Positions 58,160-64,000 of a DNA stretch of 64,000 bases are shown in pieces; position 1 is the stretch's first letter; every line of letters starts with the position of its first letter. Made by a program: the position numbers and the translations under genes. Origin of the DNA: JALZKA01 sp963721645 (GTDB lineage Bacteria > Actinomycetota > Thermoleophilia > Solirubrobacterales > 70-9); assembly GCA_963721645.1 (NCBI GenBank), contig CAVRJK010000001.1, positions 62,001-126,000 on the forward strand, written 5' to 3'. Below the pieces are notes generated by a model. The model was not told the DNA's origin. It did no database searches and was given only the letters and a program-made list of their open reading frames with translations.

Positions 58160-58982
58160 CGGGCGAGCGCTGTTGCGCTGCGCGAACGCTTTCGAGCAGC
58201 TCCTCGTTGCGGGCGGCGAGCACCGGGTAGCGCGCGTCGAGCCCGAGGTCCGCCTCTTCGAGCGAGTAGCCGGAGAACTCGACAGCTCCTCCTGCTTCGC
58301 TCACCATGAGCTGGGCAGCCGCAGCGTCAACCGAGCGACAGGGCCGGGCGCTCAGCATCCCGTCCAACCGCCCGGAGGCGACGTAGGCGAGCGTGATCGC
58401 AATTGAGCCGATGACCCGGACGCGGTATGCCTTGCCCGCGAGCTCCTCGACGACCGGAGCGATCCGCGACGGCTCGGCGGATTCGAGGCCGACGACTTCC
58501 AGGCCGTAGCCGGGACCCTCGAGTTCAAGCTTCGTTTTCCCGAGCCAGGCGCCCTCGCCGCGCTTGGCAGTGAACTCCTCATTCGCGCCGAACTCGTGGA
58601 CGAAGCCGAGCTGGACGTCGGCCATCGACGTGCCGGAGGCGATGGCGACGCTGAGCGAGTGGGAGGGGATGGTCCTGCGCACGTTCATCGAGCCGTCGAT
58701 CGGGTCGATGACGACGCGCCATTCGGAATCCGGGTCGCCGAATGCGACCTCGCCGCGCTCTTCGGAGACGGCAACGAAGTCCGCCCCCGATTCGTCGTGA
58801 AGCTTTTCGAGCTCGACAAAGACCGCGTCCTCGCATCGGCGATCCAGGACCAGGGCGTGGTCGCCGCCTTCGCCGACTCCCTCGTATTCCGTGCGGCCGG
58901 CGATCGTGGGCTCCGCGTAGAACAGGGCACGGTGGGCCTCAACCGCTCGCCGCATCGCACCGAACCAGTCGAGATCAAGCAT
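58152..58982 (-). CDS. Inositol monophosphatase family protein
   Basis: A 276-residue protein. Metal ligands are Glu75 in FVAVSEERGEVAF and Asp93/Asp96 in WRVVIDPIDGSMNVRR. The C-terminal signature is CRSVDAAAAQLMVSEAGG, where the usual Trp-Asp is Val-Asp. The family hydrolyses inositol-1-phosphate, fructose-1,6-bisphosphate or PAP using magnesium. Because a sulfotransferase is encoded here, PAP phosphatase activity is a possibility, but nothing proves it. TAAGTT lies six bases before the ATG. Confidence 0.86.
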   Translation of the reverse strand: MLDLDWFGAMRRAVEAHRALFYAEPTIAGRTEYEGVGEGGDHALVLDRRCEDAVFVELEKLHDESGADFVAVSEERGEVAFGDPDSEWRVVIDPIDGSMNVRRTIPSHSLSVAIASGTSMADVQLGFVHEFGANEEFTAKRGEGAWLGKTKLELEGPGYGLEVVGLESAEPSRIAPVVEELAGKAYRVRVIGSIAITLAYVASGRLDGMLSARPCRSVDAAAAQLMVSEAGGAVEFSGYSLEEADLGLDARYPVLAARNEELLESVRAAQQRSPDA

Positions 58983-58988
58983 CGAATG

Positions 58989-58994
58989 AACTTA
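58989..58994 (-). promoter_or_regulatory. -10 element (TAAGTT) of the inositol-phosphatase/DUF2342 operon
   Basis: TAAGTT on the minus strand ends exactly six bases before ATG 58982. Confidence 0.5.
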
Positions 58995-59010
58995 GTGGCA
59001 GACGGATTGT

Positions 59011-59056
59011 GAGCGTCGTGTAAGGGTCTGGCCCCGGGTCAGACCCTTACAAAGCG
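59011..59056 (+). repeat. Class B REP inverted pair (REPIN-like)
   Basis: TGTAAGGGTCTG (59019-59030) and CAGACCCTTACA (59040-59051) are a perfect 12-base inverted repeat around GCCCCGGGT. GAGCGTCG on the left is the reversed tail ACGCTC, and AAGCGCT on the right is the tail of the other unit. It fills the gap between two divergent genes and leaves the helicase -10 intact. Confidence 0.8.
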
Positions 59057-59070
59057 CTTGCAGCTCGCGG

Positions 59071-59076
59071 TAGCGT
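59071..59076 (+). promoter_or_regulatory. -10 element (TAGCGT) of the AdnAB-like gene
   Basis: TAGCGT lies eight bases before GTG 59085 and favours it over TTG 59058. Confidence 0.4.
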
Positions 59077-59084
59077 TCGGCGCG

Positions 59085-62000
59085 GTGACGGAACGAGGCT
59101 CAGAACCCGTGGACGAGGCGCAGCGGCGCGTGATCGGCCACCGCCTGGGTCCACTGCTGGTCACGGGCACGGCGGGCTCTGGGCGCACCGAGGCCCTGGT
59201 GCGCCGCTTCGCGTCGCTGAGCGAGGACGGCGTGCGGGCCGAACGGATCCTGGTCGCGTGCCGGACCCGGGCAGGCGCCGCGACGCTCCGTGAGCGCGTC
59301 GAGACGGTCCTCGCCCACGCCCACGAGGAGCCGTGGATCGGTACTCATGCCGAGATCGCCGAGCGCATCCTGCGCGAGTATCCGACCGAGGCCGGACTCG
59401 ACCCCTTCTTCACAACGGTCACGGCCGCCGACCGCCTGGCGATCCTGCTCGACCGCGTTGACGATCTGCCCCTTCGCCGCCACGAGATCCGCGGCAACCC
59501 GGCGGGGCTCCTTGCCCGCCTCCTGCGAAGGATCGACCTCTTGAAGATCGAGTGCGTGACTCCGGACCACCTACGCGACTGGGCGACGCAGCGCGACCGC
59601 GAGGCCAAGCGGCCCGCACAGCGCGAGCGGGCGAGGCGGGAGATCGAGTTCGCCGAGTTGTACGCGCGGCACGACCGCATGGTCTCCGAGGCGGGCAGCC
59701 TGGACGAGGGCGACCTCCTGATCGAGGCGGAGCGTCTCACGCGTGACCGCGCCGACATCGCCGAGGAGCTCCACGAGCGCTTCGAGCACGTGATGGTCGA
59801 TGAGCTCGAGGAAGCGGCGCCCTCGCACATGCGCCTGGTGGCGAGCCTGGTCCACCCCGAGCGGGCCAGCCTGGTCGCGACCCACGACGCCGAGGCGGCC
59901 ATCCGTCGCTTCCGGGGGGCCAGCGAGGGCTCGCTGGAGTGGTTCCGCGCCAGATACGCCGGCGCCGAGGAGATCGAGCTCCAAGGCCAGCACCGGTTCG
60001 GCCCCGCGCTCAGCGCCGCCGTCGGGGCCGTCCTGAGCGACGCCAGCCCCGAAACCGACGAAGCGCCTCCCGAGGGGTCAGACCCCTCACAAGACGCTCA
60101 CATCCCCGTCCGCTTCTGGCGCTGCGAAGGGGAGAGAGCCCAGGCGCAGGCCGCGGCGCGGGAGATCGAGGCGCGGCTTTCGGCCGGCGAGACCCTGCCC
60201 GAGCGGATCTGCGTGATCGTGGGATCCGGTTGGCGGCAGGGCCGCTTGGTCGCCGCGGCGCTGGAGGAGCGAAACGTCCCGTTCCGGGTCGCCGGCGACG
60301 CCTCATTCTTCGCTCGGCCCGAGGTGCGCGACGCGCTTGCCTGGTTGCGGATGCTGGCCGACCCCTTCGACGCCGCGGCCGTGGTGCGAGCACTCACGCG
60401 CCCGCCGGTGGATCTGCGCTCCGCCGACCTGGCCCGCGTGACCACCATCGCCCGCCGCCGCAAGCTGGACATGGTCTCGGCGCTCGACGCTGCGCTCGAG
60501 AGCCCGCAGCTCCGGCCCGAAGCCCGCGATCGCATCCAGGCGTTCTTGAAGCTCCAGCGCTCTGCCTCGGCCGCGATGGAGGCGATGCGCCCGGACGTGT
60601 TCATCCGTCGCCTGATCGAGCGGGTGGGGATGCGACGCCACCGCCTCTTTGCCGCGACGCCCGAGACCGCCGAGCGCCTGGTGAACCTCTCGCGGCTGGC
60701 CGAGCTGGCCGCCGACTGGTCGCGGCGCGTACCGCGCGGCTCGGTCCGCGACTTTGTCCGCCACATCGCCGCGGTTGCAGAGGCCGGCGAGGTCGGTGCC
60801 GAAGAGGCCGATCCGCCCACGCCCGGCGCGGTGACTCTTGCCGAGCCGGCGCAGGTGAAGGGTCTCGAGTTCGACGCCGTCTATCTCCTGGGCCTCCACG
60901 CCGGCTCGATGCGCCTTGCCCCATGGGAAGACCGCTGGGTGCCGGCGGACCTGGCCACGGGCTCACTGCCCGACGCCGGCGACGAGTTGGCGGACGTCCG
61001 TCAGCGCCGCCTCGCCTACGTCGCCATCGCCCGGGCGACCGAGACCGTCGTCCTCTCCTGGCCCGAGGAGTCCGACCACGAAGCCGCAAGCCCTGCACCC
61101 TTCTACGAGGCTGCGCGCGACGCCCTGGGCGCGACCGAGGAGGTGCAGGCCGAAGAGGTGTTCGGCCCGGCGGAGGGTCTCCACTCGACCTACCGCATGA
61201 TTCGCGACGAGGTCCTGGAATCGTCGTGGCGCGCAGGCTCGGCACTCTCCGAGATGCGCCTGGACACCGCCGAGGACGTGAACGCCGCGGTCGCCCGCTA
61301 CCTGGAGCTGATCAAGCTTGCCTCACTCCTTCAGCGCCCCGATCGCGAGGCGACGAGGGAGGCGCTGGGCGCTATCAACGAGCTCCTGGCGCGCGTCGCG
61401 ACTCCCGAGCAGCGAGCCGTGATCGAGACCTCCGCGCTCGACGACTACGTCCTGGGCGAGGAGCGAGCGCAGGAAGGCAGACGCGACGCCGTGGCCGCCC
61501 GGCGTGAACCCTCGCTCGAGCAGTTCATCCCACGCCGGGGCGATGGTCTGGCGCTCTCGGCTTCCGACATCGGCCTCTACCGCACGTGTCCGCTCAAGTA
61601 CAAGTTCGCCCGCGTCTTCTCGATCCCGCAGGAGCCGACGATCAACCAGCGTTTCGGGATCCTGATCCACAACGTCTTGGAGCGCTTTCACTCCGAGGAG
61701 ATGCGCGCCGCTTCCGGCAGACCGGACGACGGCGTGCGGCCCGGCAGCCTGGATCGCCTACTGGGTTTGCTCGAGGGCGGCTGGCGCAGGAGCGGATTCG
61801 GCGCCTCGGACGACGAGCTCCAGTACCGCGACCGCGCCGTCGCCGCACTCGCCCGCTATCACGAGCGACATCTGCGTGAGGCGTCTGAGCCCGTGTGGCT
61901 CGAGCGGAGCTTCTCGTTCGCGATCGGCGACCACCACCTGCGCGGGCGCATCGACCGCGTCGACAAGCGCCCCGACGGCGCCTACGAGCTGATCGATTAC

Positions 62001-62294
62001 AAGACGGGCGAGTCGTCGCCCGCCTCGAAGCTCTCCGAGGACCTCCAGCTCGCTCTCTACCGCGTCGCCGCGCGCGAGGCCTGGCAGTTGGAGGCCACGC
62101 AGGGCGCCTACTGGTACGTCCTCTCCGACCAGCGCGTGGAGGTCGAGCACGCGCCCGACGACGCCGAGCGCGTCGAGCGGACCGTTCTGGACGTGGCGGC
62201 CGGCATCGAGGCCCAGGACTTCGAGCCGCGGCCGTCGTTCGAGATCTGCTCCTGGTGTGACTACCGGCTGATCTGCCCGGCGTCGGAGGCCTAA
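59085..62294 (+). CDS. UvrD-like helicase with RecB-type nuclease domain (AdnAB/AddAB subunit-like)
   Basis: A 1069-residue protein. The Q-motif-like DEAQRRVIGH is followed by a degenerate Walker A, VTGTAGSGRTEAL, in which the essential Lys is Arg. Walker B is VMVDELEEA. SF1 motifs follow (FRVAGDASFFARPEVRDALAWL, partly quoted; VKGLEFDAVYLLGL; RLAYVAIARATE). The C-terminal PD-(D/E)XK nuclease has GRIDRVDKR, YELIDYKTGES and DLQLALYRVA. Cysteines in YRTCPLKYKF and EICSWCDYRLICP form an AddB/AdnA-type Fe-S staple. In mycobacteria AdnAB resects double-strand breaks. The partner subunit is not in the window. A class B REP is embedded in frame at 60072-60103. Confidence 0.85.
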   Translation: MTERGSEPVDEAQRRVIGHRLGPLLVTGTAGSGRTEALVRRFASLSEDGVRAERILVACRTRAGAATLRERVETVLAHAHEEPWIGTHAEIAERILREYPTEAGLDPFFTTVTAADRLAILLDRVDDLPLRRHEIRGNPAGLLARLLRRIDLLKIECVTPDHLRDWATQRDREAKRPAQRERARREIEFAELYARHDRMVSEAGSLDEGDLLIEAERLTRDRADIAEELHERFEHVMVDELEEAAPSHMRLVASLVHPERASLVATHDAEAAIRRFRGASEGSLEWFRARYAGAEEIELQGQHRFGPALSAAVGAVLSDASPETDEAPPEGSDPSQDAHIPVRFWRCEGERAQAQAAAREIEARLSAGETLPERICVIVGSGWRQGRLVAAALEERNVPFRVAGDASFFARPEVRDALAWLRMLADPFDAAAVVRALTRPPVDLRSADLARVTTIARRRKLDMVSALDAALESPQLRPEARDRIQAFLKLQRSASAAMEAMRPDVFIRRLIERVGMRRHRLFAATPETAERLVNLSRLAELAADWSRRVPRGSVRDFVRHIAAVAEAGEVGAEEADPPTPGAVTLAEPAQVKGLEFDAVYLLGLHAGSMRLAPWEDRWVPADLATGSLPDAGDELADVRQRRLAYVAIARATETVVLSWPEESDHEAASPAPFYEAARDALGATEEVQAEEVFGPAEGLHSTYRMIRDEVLESSWRAGSALSEMRLDTAEDVNAAVARYLELIKLASLLQRPDREATREALGAINELLARVATPEQRAVIETSALDDYVLGEERAQEGRRDAVAARREPSLEQFIPRRGDGLALSASDIGLYRTCPLKYKFARVFSIPQEPTINQRFGILIHNVLERFHSEEMRAASGRPDDGVRPGSLDRLLGLLEGGWRRSGFGASDDELQYRDRAVAALARYHERHLREASEPVWLERSFSFAIGDHHLRGRIDRVDKRPDGAYELIDYKTGESSPASKLSEDLQLALYRVAAREAWQLEATQGAYWYVLSDQRVEVEHAPDDAERVERTVLDVAAGIEAQDFEPRPSFEICSWCDYRLICPASEA
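60072..60103 (+). repeat. Class B REP inside the AdnAB-like coding sequence
   Basis: GAGGGGTCAGACCCCTC (60072-60088) with the tail ACAAGACGCTCACAT. It is read in frame as EGSDPSQDAHI, between the acidic linker SPETDEAPP and the strand PVRFWRCEGE. Confidence 0.9.
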
Positions 62295-62323
62295 CGCCCC
62301 CGGCCGCGACCCGGCGCGACCCT

Positions 62324-62354
62324 AGGGGTCAGACCCCTCACAGAACGCTCACAT
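62324..62354 (+). repeat. Class B REP, complete unit
   Basis: AGGGGTCAGACCCCT (62324-62338) plus CACAGAACGCTCACAT. It is the clearest copy of the whole unit and is 29 bases after the AdnAB-like stop. Confidence 0.9.
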
Positions 62355-62367
62355 CGTGTTCCAGGCG

Positions 62368-63264
62368 TCAGGGAGTAGAGGGGTCAGACCCCGGCTGTGG
62401 GTCGTCGTCGTCATTCCTTTGCTTTAGGAAGCGCTGGAAGTCCCGGGCGAGCGCGTCGCCCGAGGGAACCTCCGGTAGCTCGATCTCGTCGTCCTGCTCG
62501 GACTCGAGGCGGCGGACGAGCTCCTCGATCTCGGGGTTGGCCGAGACGGCTCGATTGACCTGGCTCTCGAAGCGCTCCATCGCGTCCTCGAGCTCGGACG
62601 CCTCGAGCGCGACCCCGGTAAGCCCTTCCAGGCGGCGAAGCAGGGCGAGGGCGGCCTTGGGATTGGGCACGGCCGCCACGTAGTGGGGCACTGCGGCCCA
62701 CAGGCTCGCCGACGGCATGTTGCGCTGGCGCGCCTGGTCGTGGAGGACGCCGACGATCCCTGTCGGGCCCTCGTAGTTCGAGCGGCTGAGGCCGAGCTCC
62801 TCGACAAGTCTCTCCTCGCTGGCGAGGCCCGTGATCGGCACGGGAAGCGTGTGGGCGACGTCCGCAATCAGCGCGCCAAGGCTGATCAGCATCTCGGCGC
62901 CCAGCTCTTGAGCGACGTCCAGAATGGCTGACGAATAGCTCCGCCACTTCAGGTTCGGCTCGACGCCCGTCATCAGGATGAAGTCCTTCTCGGCTCCAGG
63001 AATGGGGGCGGCCGTGAATGAGTTGTCGGGCCAATCGACATGGCGGGTGCGCCCTTCGATCAGGCGGATCGTCGGGCGGTTCACCTGAAAGTCGTAGAAC
63101 TCCTCGGGGTCGAGGCGGGCGACGACGTGGGAGTCGAGGGTGCCGGCGATCGTCTCCAGCGCCGTCGATGCGGCGCCCGCGGCGTCGTTCCAGCCGGCAA
63201 AGGCGCAGACGAGGACGGGGTTTCGAAGCTCAGGCTTCTCGCCTTCCCAGATCACGTGATCCAC
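62368..63264 (-). CDS. PAC2 family protein (proteasome assembly chaperone-like)
   Basis: A 298-residue protein. LVCAFAGWNDAAGAASTALE, partly matching the PAC2 start, is followed by LDPEEFYDFQVNRPTIRLIEG, the GVEPNLKWRSY segment, and SLGALIADVAHTLPVPITG. The C-terminal 60 residues are acidic and probably disordered. Actinobacterial PAC2 proteins resemble eukaryotic proteasome chaperones, but their role is unproven. The last residues PQPGSDPSTP are encoded by a class B REP. GTG start with TAGTCT six bases upstream; divergent from the YhaM-like gene. Confidence 0.87.
   Translation of the reverse strand: MDHVIWEGEKPELRNPVLVCAFAGWNDAAGAASTALETIAGTLDSHVVARLDPEEFYDFQVNRPTIRLIEGRTRHVDWPDNSFTAAPIPGAEKDFILMTGVEPNLKWRSYSSAILDVAQELGAEMLISLGALIADVAHTLPVPITGLASEERLVEELGLSRSNYEGPTGIVGVLHDQARQRNMPSASLWAAVPHYVAAVPNPKAALALLRRLEGLTGVALEASELEDAMERFESQVNRAVSANPEIEELVRRLESEQDDEIELPEVPSGDALARDFQRFLKQRNDDDDPQPGSDPSTP
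62379..62392 (+). repeat. Class B REP core inside the PAC2 coding sequence
   Basis: AGGGGTCAGACCCC lies in the last codons of the PAC2 gene, 24 bases after the complete unit at 62324-62354. Read on the minus strand it encodes GSDPS. Confidence 0.85.
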
Positions 63265-63270
63265 CCGGCG

Positions 63271-63276
63271 AGACTA
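63271..63276 (-). promoter_or_regulatory. -10 element (TAGTCT) of the PAC2 gene
   Basis: TAGTCT on the minus strand ends exactly six bases before GTG 63264. Confidence 0.5.
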
Positions 63277-63334
63277 CCTGCGATGAAGCGGCCGCGAGGT
63301 CGGACCGTCCGCGCCTTGTCCGACAATCGACTGG

Positions 63335-64000
63335 ATGGACACCGCCACCGCCAATGCGCCGCTCGCCGAGGCCGACTCGCCCCAGGTCGCAGATCTGCGC
63401 CCAGGGCAGCGCTTCGCGGGCGCCTTTGCGTGCGTGCGCAAGGACCGCCTGACCGCCAAGAACGGCTCCACGTATCTCTCGCTCCAGCTCCGGGATCGCA
63501 CCGGCACGCTTCCCGCCCGCGTCTTTCGCGAGGCGGACCGTCTCGGCCTGCGCTTCAACTCAGGAGACGCCGTTCAGGTCAGCGGCCGAATCGAGCGCTT
63601 CCGCGGCGATCTGGTCGCAGAGCTCGACGACGTACAAAAGATCGAGCCGGGTTCGTACGACCCGGGAGCCTTCCTGCCCGCGGCCTACCGGTCGGTGGAG
63701 GAGCTCGAGGGGTTCCTCGAGCACCTCGTCTCAGAGGTCCACCACGACGGTCTTCGGCAAGTCGCCGCGGGGTTGGTCCTGGAGGGCCCGTACGCCGCGG
63801 AGTTCAGGCGCGCGCCGTGCACCCAGTGGGGCCACCACGCATATCTGGGCGGGCTGATCGAGCACACCGTCGCGGTCGGCACGATCGTCCTCGAGACCTG
63901 CCAGCTCCATCCCCGGCTCAACTCGGACCTTCTTGATGGCCGCGGCCCTCGTCCACGACATCGGCAAGGTGCGCGAGTTCACCTACGGCGCCGAGTTCGG
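63335..64000 (+). CDS. YhaM-like OB-fold/HD-domain protein, frameshifted near 63935 and cut by the window end
   Basis: The OB-fold part is intact: FACVRKDRLTAKNGSTYLSL, LRDRTGTLPARVF, VQVSGRIERFRGDLVAELDD. The start of the HD part follows (WGHHAYLGGLIEHTVAVG). At HPRLNSDLL the frame fails. One base later, from 63936, the sequence reads MAAALVHDIGKVREFTYGAEF, the expected HD motif and continuation. A one-base insertion near 63935 therefore separates the first His from the HD pair. It may be a sequence error or a true lesion. GACAAT lies seven bases before ATG 63335. It is a paralogue of the 25587-26606 gene. Confidence 0.8.
   Translation, partial: MDTATANAPLAEADSPQVADLRPGQRFAGAFACVRKDRLTAKNGSTYLSLQLRDRTGTLPARVFREADRLGLRFNSGDAVQVSGRIERFRGDLVAELDDVQKIEPGSYDPGAFLPAAYRSVEELEGFLEHLVSEVHHDGLRQVAAGLVLEGPYAAEFRRAPCTQWGHHAYLGGLIEHTVAVGTIVLETCQLHPRLNSDLLDGRGPRPRHRQGARVHLRRRVR

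Overview
The window is GC-rich, densely coded bacterial DNA with 60 protein genes and one tRNA. No intergenic stretch exceeds about 230 bases. The gene content points to Actinomycetota: a fused PafBC-type WYL regulator, a DUF2342 zincin, a PAC2 protein, an AdnAB-like helicase-nuclease, a heliorhodopsin, and many genes that look leaderless. A deep-branching class such as Thermoleophilia is my inference; no rRNA is present to test it. No prophage, integron, CRISPR array or biosynthetic cluster is visible.

Layout. 1-7.7 kb: end of a nucleotide-sugar dehydrogenase, a membrane protein, a RibD-type reductase, a secreted GH31 glycosidase (probable 5' frameshift), an RTX-like secreted protein, an RpiB-like isomerase, a sulfotransferase and a HAD hydrolase. 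7.8-10.5 kb: sucCD, then a REP-associated tyrosine transposase (RAYT) bracketed by identical palindromes. 10.5-22.5 kb: a large secreted protein, an aminotransferase, a DtxR/MntR regulator, a HAD phosphatase, folP, an MrfA-like helicase, DUF192, DUF1697 and a methyltransferase. 22.6-31.5 kb: tRNA-Phe, heliorhodopsin, BrkB-like protein, homocysteine methyltransferase family protein, a YhaM-like exoribonuclease, two tandem membrane-anchored paralogues, the PafBC fusion, an MBL-fold hydrolase and small proteins. 31.5-41.4 kb: PPOX protein, the dTDP-rhamnose operon (rfbA-rfbD-rfbB-rfbC), Lhr helicase and a Nei-like glycosylase. 41.4-48.1 kb: Crp-like regulator, sulfatase, pcm, ASCH and SRPBCC proteins, clpP, and groES-groEL with a CIRCE operator. 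48.1-64 kb: two secreted proteins (one a propeller plus beta-helix giant), ferredoxin, Mrp, cupin, a Lys/Arg-rich coiled protein, DUF2342 and inositol-phosphatase genes, the AdnAB-like helicase-nuclease, PAC2, and a second, frameshifted YhaM-like gene cut by the window edge.

Three themes run through the window. First, two families of short palindromic repeats are scattered at gene borders. Class A is built on GGTGCCAGGCACC and flanks the RAYT gene. Class B is built on GGGGTCAGACCCC and has a conserved ACGCTCA tail. Class B copies supply coding sequence or start codons to at least four genes. Second, more than twenty genes have a TANNNT-like hexamer ending 6-9 bases before the start codon, the signature of leaderless transcription. 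This rule also settles several start codons. Third, many exported proteins (RTX-like, beta-helix, DUF11-like, sulfatase, GH31) sit beside dTDP-rhamnose and nucleotide-sugar genes, which suggests an elaborate cell envelope.
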